Shown here: one piece after another, positions 8,652 through 16,781 of the stretch
Numbering within the stretch: position 1 is the first letter of the stretch
Layout: every line of letters starts with the position of its first letter
NCBI GenBank assembly: GCA_017305195.1
Contig: JAFKMU010000039.1
Coordinates: forward strand, 100,972-164,971
Direction of reading: 5' to 3'
Length of the DNA stretch: 64,000 bases
DNA from: Verrucomicrobiota bacterium
GTDB lineage: Bacteria; Verrucomicrobiota; Verrucomicrobiia; Chthoniobacterales; Terrimicrobiaceae
Translations under genes and position numbers: made by a program
The notes under the pieces: model-generated
Databases searched by the model: none
Told to the model about the DNA's origin: nothing
Seen by the model: only the letters and a program-made list of their open reading frames with translations

Positions 8652-10910
8652 CTAGCGCATTTTCTTCATTTCAAACTTCTCACCCTTGAGAGCGCGCCTG
8701 GCAAACTCCCCCCAGAACGGCGTGGGCGTATACTCCCAGTCGGAAATCAGCACCGGCGTGGCCTTGGGATGCAGGCACCATGCGGTCCAGTGAAATCCGT
8801 TTTTCTGGAGGAAGCCCAGCATGTCGGGCACCCAGGTATACGGGTCTTCCTGGATCTCGACCGGGAGGAAGTTCACCTTCTTCTCATCCGCGCCGAACTC
8901 GCCGACGAGGATCGGGTATTTCTCCGCCGCCGCCATCACTCGGCCCTGCCAGTCCTTGTGCCAGTTGTAAATATGCCAGCCGTAGATGATCCCGTTGCCG
9001 CCCTTGTCATCCAGCGTGTACCCGTTGGCGATGCCCGAGAGGTCGCCGGACCAGCCGAGGCCGCCGACGATCACGATGTTCTTCGCGCCCGTCGAGCGCA
9101 CGGCGTCCAGCAGCGCCTGCATGCCGACGGATTGAAAGCCGGAGTTTTTGGCCTTTTCCTCATCGGAGAGGAAGGCGGACTCATCCGCGCCCTTTTTTTC
9201 CTCCACGAAGCCGCCGTTCTTCCAAACCTCCCAGCTGATGTCGTGGGGTTCGTTGAACAGGTCGAAGAGCACGGCGGGATGGTTTTTATAATGCTCCGCG
9301 GCATCCTTCCAGAACTCCGCGTGCTCCGGCTTCGGGGCGCGGAAGCGATGCAGGTCGAGCAAAACGTATCCTCCGCGATTGGCGACGAGGTTGACGATAT
9401 TATCGACCGTCTCGCGATAGGCCTTGCCGCCGTCCTTCTGGATGGGATTGCGCCCGAACCAGAACTCCTCCTTCACCGGCAGGCGGATGATGTTAGACCC
9501 CCACTCCATGCCGACGAGAGCCGAGCGCATGATGTGCTTATCGGTGGCCAGCGTCTCGAGCCCGCCCGCATTCACGCCCTGCAGGAGAACCTCCCTGCCG
9601 TCGGAATCCAGCACCTTCTTGCCATCGACATGCAGCTCCTTCGGCCATTTGGCCTTGTTGGGCTCCTCGGGAGCGACGTAGAGCTTTTTATCGGCCGCCT
9701 CCTGCGCCGCCTTTGCCGCGATGAGCGGTCCGGGCTCTGTCGGCTTGATCGAAAAATCGTCGATGTCGAGAGTGCCCGCCTGGGCCTGAAAGACCGAGGG
9801 CATCAGAACGAGCGAGACGGCATTCTCCGGCACGAGAAATCGTGTGCTCTTCTCCACCCAGCCGTCGGTGTCCTTCTGGGAATAGACTGGTCCCGGAGCA
9901 TTCGGGATATCCTTCCCGGCGGCGTCCTTGAGCTTGAAAAGGATGCGGGCGTCATTCCAGGGCACCGCGCCCTTCTTCAGCCCGGTGACGCGCCAGCGCC
10001 ACTTGAGTTCCAGGGCCTGCACGCCGGTCGGCAAATCCAGCTCACGATAGAGCATCACCATCTCGCCGGGGGTGGTGGATGAGAGCCGGAGAAAATGATT
10101 CCCCTCCTCCGCCGGCCAGCTTCCGCCTGTCTTGGGATGCGGCCATCCGTCGGGCCACTCGTTGTTCTTGCTGGCCTCGAAATTTCCGTTGGCGATGATC
10201 GATCCGTCCGGCTGGACATTGGCGGCGGCCTTGGCGCGCTTTGCGTCGGCTTTCTGGGATTGCTTTGCCGCAGCCTCCTCCTGCTTCGCAGCAGCGGCGG
10301 CCTTCACCTCGGTGTCGTCGATCACCGTGAGCGAAAGATTGTCGATGTCAAAGGTGCCTGCGGTAACCTTGAAGAGGGTCGGCATGAACTTCAGAATCTT
10401 CGCGCCCTCCGGGACGAGGAACTTCACATCTTTCTCCACCCAGCCGTCCGTGTCCTTGCGGAAATTCGGTGCGGGCGGTCCGGGCTTTACGACCTGCCGG
10501 TCCGCGCCGAGAAAATCCATCATGATGCGGGCGTCGAACCACGGCGAGGTCCCGATCTGGATGCCCGAGACGCGGGCGCGAAACTTCAGCTCCAGCGCCC
10601 CGGCTCCAGCCGGGATGGGAATCTCCCGGTAGATCATGATCATCTGATCCGGCTCGCCCGCCTTCAGGCGAATGAAATGATTTCCCTCCTCCGCCTCCCA
10701 GCTTCCACCGAGCTTGGCCTTGCTCCAGTCGTCCGGCCATTGGTCGGAATTGCCATCCATCTCGAGGTCGCCGTTCTTGAGCAGATCGACGCCGGGGTCG
10801 GCGGCCTGGGAAACCGCAACGCCGAGCGCAAGGGCGAGCAGCGCACTCGGGATCAGCCGCCGCAGGGCGGAGCCAATGCTGGACAGGGAATGAAGGGAAC
10901 GGGTCATCAT
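8652..10910 (-). CDS. Secreted GH5 endoglycanase with two N-terminal carbohydrate-binding-like repeats
   Basis: A 752-residue exported protein. A signal peptide (LIPSALLALALGVAVSQAAD) is followed by two homologous modules of about 155 residues (near 45-205 and 238-392). Each opens with NGD/NF...W and GSW.AEEGNHF.RL and ends in .AGT.DID, the layout of CBM4/9-type jelly rolls. Between them is a charged Ala/Lys linker. The C-terminal domain (from about 420) is GH5: DLHRF, the acid/base in LFDLFNEPHD (near 552) and the nucleophile in ILVGEFGAD (near 671). It would act outside the cytoplasm on beta-glucan or mannan. It precedes the heparinase-like gene. Confidence 0.88.
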   Translation of the reverse strand: MMTRSLHSLSSIGSALRRLIPSALLALALGVAVSQAADPGVDLLKNGDLEMDGNSDQWPDDWSKAKLGGSWEAEEGNHFIRLKAGEPDQMIMIYREIPIPAGAGALELKFRARVSGIQIGTSPWFDARIMMDFLGADRQVVKPGPPAPNFRKDTDGWVEKDVKFLVPEGAKILKFMPTLFKVTAGTFDIDNLSLTVIDDTEVKAAAAAKQEEAAAKQSQKADAKRAKAAANVQPDGSIIANGNFEASKNNEWPDGWPHPKTGGSWPAEEGNHFLRLSSTTPGEMVMLYRELDLPTGVQALELKWRWRVTGLKKGAVPWNDARILFKLKDAAGKDIPNAPGPVYSQKDTDGWVEKSTRFLVPENAVSLVLMPSVFQAQAGTLDIDDFSIKPTEPGPLIAAKAAQEAADKKLYVAPEEPNKAKWPKELHVDGKKVLDSDGREVLLQGVNAGGLETLATDKHIMRSALVGMEWGSNIIRLPVKEEFWFGRNPIQKDGGKAYRETVDNIVNLVANRGGYVLLDLHRFRAPKPEHAEFWKDAAEHYKNHPAVLFDLFNEPHDISWEVWKNGGFVEEKKGADESAFLSDEEKAKNSGFQSVGMQALLDAVRSTGAKNIVIVGGLGWSGDLSGIANGYTLDDKGGNGIIYGWHIYNWHKDWQGRVMAAAEKYPILVGEFGADEKKVNFLPVEIQEDPYTWVPDMLGFLQKNGFHWTAWCLHPKATPVLISDWEYTPTPFWGEFARRALKGEKFEMKKMR

Positions 10911-11046
10911 GGAGATGGGACTTTTTACCGGGGCGGATGGGCATGAGGTGCTGAGCGCCGCGGAGCTCCCCCAAGCCCCGCGGCCACCAGAAAATAAACT
11001 GTCGCTTACATGGGATGGCCGGCCTCTTTCGCCGACCGGTCCGAGC

Positions 11047-13404
11047 TTAGCAGGTCTTGCGCGCGCGGCGAAACACGATCACCGAGGCCAGGCTGGCCGT
11101 CAGGAGCAGCCAGGTCGCGGGCTCCGGCACCACCGCCTGCAGCACCAGGTCATTGCCTCCGGTGAAGCTGCTCGTCGTCACGTCACCCGTATAGCTGATG
11201 CGGAACTGCTGGCCGCCCACCATGAAGAGAGCGCCCTGCGAGAGATCCGTCGTCACGCCACTGAGCTGTTCAAAGATGCCCGAGATCGCGCTGCTGCCCT
11301 GATTGTCGACCAGGAAGAACAGGGCATCGGCCGCCGGAGTATAGCTCAGGGTCAGCACGAGGTTGTTCGTGCCATTGAGCGAGAACACCGAGGAGGCTCC
11401 GGTCATCGTGACGCGGTCGTACTGAGTGCCCATCGTCGCCCCAGCGATCTCCATGCTCACCGCGCCGCCATCCAGGATGGTGACGTTGTTGTTCACGATA
11501 AGATTGCCGGGGGAATTCCCCGGAGCGAGCGTGCCGCCGACATTGACCGCGCCATTGATCGTGCCGCTGCCGCCGAGCGTGGCCCCCGAGGCAACCGAGA
11601 CAGCGGAGCTTGCCGATGTCGATCCGTTGATGATCAGTGTTCCCGCGCTGACCGTCGTCGCTCCCGAGTAGGTGCTCGCGCCTGTGAGAATCCATTTGCC
11701 CGCGCCGGTCTTGGTCAATGAAACCACCCCGCTCCCGTTGTTGGTCAGCGTCGCAGCGAGAGTGTTGTTATCCGTATTGACACCAGTGAGCGTCAGCGTG
11801 CGGCTTTGATTGGTCGTCCCGTACGCAATCGAGCTCGTGCTTGTCAGGTTAAGAGCCCCTGTGCCGGAGGCGTCAATCGATGCGCCTTGATTATTCGCGG
11901 TACCAGCAATCGTAAACGACCGGTTCGAGGCACTGCCGCTCCCGACGTACTGGAGCGTCGTTCCATTCTTCAGCAAGAGGCTGCTGGCAGCATTCGAGGA
12001 AGTTCCCACGCTGCTCGCAACACCGCCATCGGCAAGGCTGGACACGGCCAGGATGCCTCCGGATACCGTGGTGATTCCGCCATAGGAGTTAGCCCCGTTC
12101 AGCGTAAGCGTTCCCAGCCCGGTCTTCTGCAGCGCCCCGCCACCCGAAATCGCGCTATTGACCACCATGTTCTGCTGGGTCGATCCCGGCTGGGTGTCGA
12201 ATGTTGCCGTCACACCGTTCGCTATCGATATTGCCCGGGAAGCCCCCAGCGTGACCGTCCCGTTAGCCACCAGCGCCAGGTTGGTCCCGGAAAGTCCCGC
12301 CTGCAAAGTGGAGTCGGCCGTGAACGATATCCCGGAAGATGCCGCGCCCAGAGACTCATCATAGGCCACGCGCAACACCCCGCCCGACAAGACAGTGCCT
12401 CCGCTGTACGTGCTGGCATTTCCAATGATCCACATATAACCGGTTCCCGACTTCGTGAGGACCGCACCGGCATTAGAAGCTCCATCGTCCACCCTCAGCA
12501 CCGCGAACGGCGTAGCCGAACTATTTCCGTTGGTCCCATTAACGGTCAGCACTTTATTCGCATCCAAAGTCAAAGACTTGAACTCCTGCGCGTCATTGCC
12601 CATCGCAATCGTAAAGTCGCCTTGCAAAAACAGTCCCGTGGACTTCATCCCCTTGACCTTTGTACTTTGTGAAGAACCAGCTCCGAGCAGGGTTCCATTG
12701 ACCAGATAGATATCGTTGTTCAGCCCGCCATTCGCGGTCGACAGCGCCAGCTTTCCCGAGGTGCCAGATGTTCCAACCACAAAGCTGCCTCCCGTACCGG
12801 CGAAGCTATTACTCGTCCCGTCATTACCCAGCTGAACAGTCCCGGACCCGGCGATGGTCACCTGGCCATTGATTGTTCCTCCTCCCACAACCAGACGGCT
12901 TGAACTATTATTCGCCCACGTCTGATTTCCCGACACAGTCACCTTGGTGTCTCCACTTGCATTACCGATGAGCACATCCCCGGAGCCCGCAGCAAGTGTG
13001 ATACCGCCCAACCCGACGGTGATCGCCTGGTTGGCCACAGAATTAGAGATGGTGGTGGCTCCGATACTAAACGTCAGACTATTCGCAGAAACCGATCCAC
13101 CCAGGGAGACAGCACTGGCCACGGCCGTGCTGCCCGCTGAGAACACCACATCGCTACCTGCAACGTAAGCTCCCGGCGTTCCCGTGCCATCGGCCACCAG
13201 GTTCCAGAAACTGCTTGCCGATCCTCCGCCCCAAGTTCCGCTTCCACCCAACCCCGGACTAGTTCCGTTGGTATCCCAGTAAAGAGTATCTGCCGATGCC
13301 GCGCTCATCCCAAAAACGGAGAGAGCGCCAATGGCGACAGCCAGAGTACGTGCGGAGAGAGGCACGCCGAAGCGGGTCGAACTCAGACAGGCGGTGATTT
13401 TCAT
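11047..13404 (-). CDS. PEP-CTERM protein with autotransporter-associated beta-strand repeats
   Basis: A 785-residue exported protein, rich in Gly, Ser, Thr and Ala. It has a signal peptide (cleavage probably after SAASA, near 38). The passenger is repetitive beta-helix-like; at least three copies of the autotransporter-associated repeat (LTK.G.G...TGASTYSGATTVSAGTL) are seen near 315, 424 and 560. The C-terminus is VPEPATWLLLTASLAS-type: a PEP motif, one helix and a basic tail (RRARK), the signal for exosortase processing. No beta-barrel translocator domain is present. It is likely attached to the outer surface or extracellular matrix. The upstream region carries a 21-base inverted repeat. 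No exosortase gene is in the window. Confidence 0.9.
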   Translation of the reverse strand: MKITACLSSTRFGVPLSARTLAVAIGALSVFGMSAASADTLYWDTNGTSPGLGGSGTWGGGSASSFWNLVADGTGTPGAYVAGSDVVFSAGSTAVASAVSLGGSVSANSLTFSIGATTISNSVANQAITVGLGGITLAAGSGDVLIGNASGDTKVTVSGNQTWANNSSSRLVVGGGTINGQVTIAGSGTVQLGNDGTSNSFAGTGGSFVVGTSGTSGKLALSTANGGLNNDIYLVNGTLLGAGSSQSTKVKGMKSTGLFLQGDFTIAMGNDAQEFKSLTLDANKVLTVNGTNGNSSATPFAVLRVDDGASNAGAVLTKSGTGYMWIIGNASTYSGGTVLSGGVLRVAYDESLGAASSGISFTADSTLQAGLSGTNLALVANGTVTLGASRAISIANGVTATFDTQPGSTQQNMVVNSAISGGGALQKTGLGTLTLNGANSYGGITTVSGGILAVSSLADGGVASSVGTSSNAASSLLLKNGTTLQYVGSGSASNRSFTIAGTANNQGASIDASGTGALNLTSTSSIAYGTTNQSRTLTLTGVNTDNNTLAATLTNNGSGVVSLTKTGAGKWILTGASTYSGATTVSAGTLIINGSTSASSAVSVASGATLGGSGTINGAVNVGGTLAPGNSPGNLIVNNNVTILDGGAVSMEIAGATMGTQYDRVTMTGASSVFSLNGTNNLVLTLSYTPAADALFFLVDNQGSSAISGIFEQLSGVTTDLSQGALFMVGGQQFRISYTGDVTTSSFTGGNDLVLQAVVPEPATWLLLTASLASVIVFRRARKTC

Positions 13405-13459
13405 AAAATTCTTGGAGGGGGAGGTTGAAGCTACGAAACAGATAACTTTACGGAGATGT

Positions 13460-13480
13460 ATAGCAAATGCATTGTGCTAT
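13460..13480. promoter_or_regulatory. Candidate operator site C (ATAGCA-N9-TGCTAT)
   Basis: A 21-base inverted repeat with arms ATAGCA (13460-13465) and TGCTAT (13475-13480) around a nine-base centre that itself contains the palindrome AATGCATT. It is 56 bases upstream of the PEP-CTERM start. The symmetry and size fit a LacI- or GntR-type dimer site. Confidence 0.5.
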
Positions 13481-13747
13481 GCAATTACATTTTCAACTTA
13501 TTTGCCACCCCCTTCACAAAGACCGGCAAATCAGGGGACATAAAGAGCGCGAACGTTCGATTGCAGCCAGATACACGCCCGCAGTCTCCCGGGAAAATCC
13601 CCCGGCAACAGCCGCACGGCCCGTCAGGATTCCGATAAACAGAGACTCCCTGAGCGCTCCCACCAACGTTGGAGCCCGCAAAACGCAGAAGCTTCCGCCA
13701 CCTCCTCACAAACATCAATGTTGCGTGAGGAAATGTGTTGCAAGCAA

Positions 13748-13765
13748 AGCAAAATGCTATATATA
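13748..13765. promoter_or_regulatory. Candidate operator site D (AGCA-AAA-TGCT)
   Basis: AGCAAAATGCTATATATA lies about 30 bases before the first possible start of the hybrid regulator. Together with the AGCAAA immediately to its left (13743-13748) it matches the AGCAAA...TGCTAT layout of the site at 13460. The ATATATA tail could also be the -10 region. Confidence 0.45.
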
Positions 13766-13795
13766 CCCAATGAATAGAAGTCGCGCTCCGGCCCC

Positions 13796-15037
13796 TTGCT
13801 CGCAAAAAGGAACCGCGTTTCGCCAACAATCTTGAAAACACCCATTCCCAACCAACTGAAGTACAAGCGCGTGGAAGCGGAATTGCGCCAGCTCGTACTG
13901 ACCCTGCCTGTCGGGAGCAAACTACCGGCGGAGCGTGATCTCGCGATCTCGTATAACTGCAACTTCCTGACCGTGCGCAAGTCCCTCAAGCAGTTGGTGG
14001 ATGACGGCACCATCGTGCGGCGGATCGGCAGCGGCACCTTCGTCGCCCGCAAAAGCAGCGAGCCCAATTCGCCCTCCGGCACGGACAAGAATATCGGTGT
14101 CCTCGTCGTCCAGGAGATCAATGCCTATGCAAACCGACTCATCCAGGCCATCGCCCATGCGGGACTGGAACAGCAGGTCCACCTGCGTTCGAGCTGGATC
14201 CGCGATTTTTCCGACCAGTCGCTGCGGGTCGTAGAGCAGTTGAAATCCGACGGCTGCGTGGCGGTCACGCTCCCGTGGTTCCCGCACCAGAAGATCGACG
14301 AGGTGCGCAAGTTTGTCCTCCGCAGCCCGCTCCCCATCAGCCTGCCCATGCCGATCCCGGGACTGGAAAAGAACAGCTTCGTGGAGTCTGGAGCCTTCGG
14401 CGGCAACTCTCCCACCGAGGATCTTTGCCAGTACTATCTCGGCCTCGGCCACAAGCGGCTCGCCTTCATCGGCCCCGACACGACGAACGATGTCTTCCTC
14501 CAGAAGGTGCTCACCTCCTTTGTCTGCTTCACCTCGCGGGAGAATCTCCCCAGCCCGTCGGGCCTGGTTTCAGCCGGGGCTCCGGCCATGGACAAGCTCG
14601 CCGAGCGCTGGAAAAGCTATCGAGGCGACCTGGCCATCCTGAGCTACGACGACGAGCACGCCATTCGCTTCATGACGGCAATGCACAAGATCGGCCTCAA
14701 TGCGCCGGATGATTACGCCATCATCGGCTACAACGACACCGAGGCCAGCCGCTACAGCGACCCGCCGCTCAGCTCGGTGCGCCAGAATTTCAACTACATC
14801 GGCGAGTGGCTCCTGAAGAGCGCCCTGGCCCTCAGCAAGAACCGCCTCTGCCAGTCCTCCCAGGACCCGAAGCTGCAGCTCCTCGTGCGCTCCACCTGCG
14901 GCGGCAAGAACCATCCAGAGAAGCTGAAGACGTTCCAGCTCCCCAATGTCGATCTCATCATCGACAGCAAGGGGTTCCCGGAACCGATCGTTTCCGACGA
15001 CGAGGAGGAGCCCCTCCCCGCGTTCTCGGTTTCCTGA
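13796..15037 (+). CDS. GntR/LacI hybrid transcriptional regulator (AraR-like architecture)
   Basis: A 413-residue cytoplasmic regulator. Residues ~20-85 form a GntR-type winged helix: KLPAERDLAISYNCNFLTVR, then LVDDGTIVRRIGSGTFV. From about 98 onwards the protein has a LacI/periplasmic-binding-like ligand domain (NIGVLVVQEIN..., YYLGLGHKRLAFIGPD, DDYAIIGYNDTEASRYSDPP). This combination is known from arabinose and other sugar-responsive repressors. Both plausible starts are TTG (13796 or 13832), and neither has a good ribosome-binding site. It sits in the middle of the glycan region and faces the PEP-CTERM gene across a control region with candidate operators, so sugar-dependent control of these genes is likely. 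The effector is unknown. Confidence 0.87.
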   Translation: MLAKRNRVSPTILKTPIPNQLKYKRVEAELRQLVLTLPVGSKLPAERDLAISYNCNFLTVRKSLKQLVDDGTIVRRIGSGTFVARKSSEPNSPSGTDKNIGVLVVQEINAYANRLIQAIAHAGLEQQVHLRSSWIRDFSDQSLRVVEQLKSDGCVAVTLPWFPHQKIDEVRKFVLRSPLPISLPMPIPGLEKNSFVESGAFGGNSPTEDLCQYYLGLGHKRLAFIGPDTTNDVFLQKVLTSFVCFTSRENLPSPSGLVSAGAPAMDKLAERWKSYRGDLAILSYDDEHAIRFMTAMHKIGLNAPDDYAIIGYNDTEASRYSDPPLSSVRQNFNYIGEWLLKSALALSKNRLCQSSQDPKLQLLVRSTCGGKNHPEKLKTFQLPNVDLIIDSKGFPEPIVSDDEEEPLPAFSVS

Positions 15038-15073
15038 CATGGAGCACTCGTCCGGCGGGCGGGCGTATGGGCT

Positions 15074-16624
15074 CTACTCTCCGCTCTGCGGGTCGGCGGC
15101 TCGGATGTTCGGATCGAGCACCTGACCGGCTTTCAGGAGTTCGCCGCGCAGTTTGTCGTAAGGCACATCCTGCACGGAGGTCTCCCCGCGGATCGCAAGG
15201 AGCGCCGCATGCACGCAAGACTCCGCCAGAAGCATGAAAACCGGCTCCATGCGGATCGAGCCAAACGCGATGTGCGAGGCTGAGAGCCCGAAGGGTACGA
15301 AGAGGTTCCCGCATTCGCCCCAGCGGGGAATGACCGCCCGGTAAGAGACCGGATACGGCGGACCGGAATGCACCTGCACGTCACCCTCATTGAGCACCCT
15401 GCCGTCGCGCACGAAGCGTCGGCAGTTGTGAGAATCCATCGTATAGGCGGCCAGGCCGATGGAATCGTCAATGCGTTGGGCCCCCGTGCAGTGATGCTCA
15501 GTCATGACGACATCACCGACCAGCCGACGGCCTTCCCGGACGTAGAGCGAATGCGGGAAGCCCCCGCAATCGACAAACTCGTCCTTCGCCCAACCCCACT
15601 GCTGGAAGGGCTCCCGGAATTCCCGCGGCACGTCCGCCTCCTGTTTCCAGAACCAGAGCAGGCCCTTCACGTGAGCGACGTGGCGTTGAAAAATCTCTTC
15701 GCGCCCGGCATAGCTCGCCGTGAGGAAGGCGTGATTTCCGCCGATGAAATCCGTGGAAAACGCCCCGTGATTGTTCATGTCCACCTTGTCGTTCACCAGC
15801 GCGTCGAACTTGTTGAAGACCGGCACATAGCCTGCGCGCAGGTAGCGGGCGAATAGCTCGTAGTTTCCCCGGTCGTAGCCCTCCGGCCGCTCAAAGGGCA
15901 GCTGATTTGCCGGATTCTTGCTCAGGCACAGGCGGAAATTATACGCCTGCACGCGGCGATCGCCCTGGCCGATCACCGGCTCGCCAGCCTCGATACCCGG
16001 CAACAGTCCACTGGAGGCGTCGCCTTCCACCACATACGGATCGACGGGCAGCTCGAACTGGTGCTTGTTCCGCACCTGAGCGCCATTCAGCGTTTCCCCG
16101 TAGGCGGCGTTGGATTCGCGGCCGATCGTGAACGACACCCCGGCGGCCGCCATGAGGTCGCCCTCGTAGGAACAGTCAATAAAGCACCTCGCCTGCACCT
16201 CGATGTCGTTTTCCGTCCACAGCCGCACGATGTCGAGATCCCGCACCTCGACTGCCGCGAGGAAGCTCATGTAATGCACCTCGACCCCTTCCTCCCTGAT
16301 CCAGTCGAGATAGGTCTGCTCGGCCACATGCGGCTCGAAGCGCCAATGCTCCGGCACTCCGTAGCGCCGCCCCACCCGCTGGTAAAACTCGCGCGCCACG
16401 CCGCCGATCGCGTGCTTGTTGCCGATGTCGGTCAGACTCAGCCCGCCAGCCGTCATCCCGCCGGGATGCCGTCCCGGCTCGATCACCACCACACTGAGGC
16501 CTAGCCTCCGGGCGGCGACGGCAGCGGCGATGCCGCCGGAGTTCCCCCCGTAGATGCAGAGGTCGCGCTTCAGGATGAGGTTCAGCTTGTGTTCCGGCGG
16601 ACGGTAGTAATGCAGAAAGGACAT
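15074..16624 (-). CDS. FAD-dependent oxidoreductase (FAD_oxidored type)
   Basis: A 516-residue flavoprotein. Near the N-terminus is the dinucleotide-binding fold GGNSGGIAAAVAARRLGLSV ending in VVIEPGRHPGG, followed by MTAGGLSLTDIG and the ARCFIDCSYEGDLMAAAGV segment. These are typical of the large FAD-dependent family often found in polysaccharide clusters of Planctomycetes and Verrucomicrobia. No signal peptide is visible. A good Shine-Dalgarno (GGAAGGAG) precedes the ATG. The gene converges on the regulator gene, 36 bases apart, and diverges from the esterase-glucuronidase operon. The substrate of this family is mostly unknown. Confidence 0.85.
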   Translation of the reverse strand: MSFLHYYRPPEHKLNLILKRDLCIYGGNSGGIAAAVAARRLGLSVVVIEPGRHPGGMTAGGLSLTDIGNKHAIGGVAREFYQRVGRRYGVPEHWRFEPHVAEQTYLDWIREEGVEVHYMSFLAAVEVRDLDIVRLWTENDIEVQARCFIDCSYEGDLMAAAGVSFTIGRESNAAYGETLNGAQVRNKHQFELPVDPYVVEGDASSGLLPGIEAGEPVIGQGDRRVQAYNFRLCLSKNPANQLPFERPEGYDRGNYELFARYLRAGYVPVFNKFDALVNDKVDMNNHGAFSTDFIGGNHAFLTASYAGREEIFQRHVAHVKGLLWFWKQEADVPREFREPFQQWGWAKDEFVDCGGFPHSLYVREGRRLVGDVVMTEHHCTGAQRIDDSIGLAAYTMDSHNCRRFVRDGRVLNEGDVQVHSGPPYPVSYRAVIPRWGECGNLFVPFGLSASHIAFGSIRMEPVFMLLAESCVHAALLAIRGETSVQDVPYDKLRGELLKAGQVLDPNIRAADPQSGE

Positions 16625-16649
16625 GAGGAGACTCCTTCCCTCTATCTTT

Positions 16650-16664
16650 AGCTATATTATTGCT
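16650..16664. promoter_or_regulatory. Candidate operator site E (AGC...GCT)
   Basis: AGCTATATTATTGCT lies about 26 bases upstream of the FAD oxidoreductase start. It has short AGC/GCT arms and an AT centre and is related to the AGCA/TGCT elements near the regulator, though less symmetric. Confidence 0.3.
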
Positions 16665-16760
16665 GTGTCAACTCCGGGCTGCCAATTCGCTAGGCCGGAT
16701 GCCGATGAATATTGGAAATCCCCGGGTTTTCCGATTGCATCCCACGTCATTCCATTGCAT

Positions 16761-16777
16761 TTATATAGCACTTATAA
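16761..16777. promoter_or_regulatory. Candidate operator site F (TTATA-N7-TATAA)
   Basis: TTATATAGCACTTATAA ends four bases before the ATG of the SGNH hydrolase. It has inverted arms TTATA/TATAA. Its reverse complement carries AGTGCTATATAA, like the site before the MFS transporter. Being so close to the start codon, binding here would block transcription or initiation. Confidence 0.35.
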
Positions 16778-16781
16778 TCCA

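Larger units (their letters stand above)
13405..13795. other. 391-base AT-rich divergent control region
   Basis: No gene is supported here; short frames on both strands have no recognisable features. The stretch separates the PEP-CTERM gene (minus) from the GntR/LacI-type regulator (plus). It holds two similar elements, at 13460-13480 and 13748-13765, each with AGCAAA on the left and TGCTAT on the right, the typical arrangement of a regulator controlling itself and a divergent target. The middle part (13560-13700) is GC-richer and contains an imperfect hairpin around CAACGTTG near 13665. Confidence 0.55.

Noticed and set aside
11400..12900. Repeated Gly/Ser/Thr-coding stretches considered as a DNA repeat or CRISPR-like array
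   Set aside because: The similarity is at protein level (beta-strand repeats of about 30 residues, irregularly spaced); there are no identical direct DNA repeats with unique spacers.
13485..13841. Short frames of 60-120 codons in the space between PEP-CTERM gene and regulator
   Set aside because: Several overlap each other on both strands, composition is not protein-like, and they cover the candidate operators.
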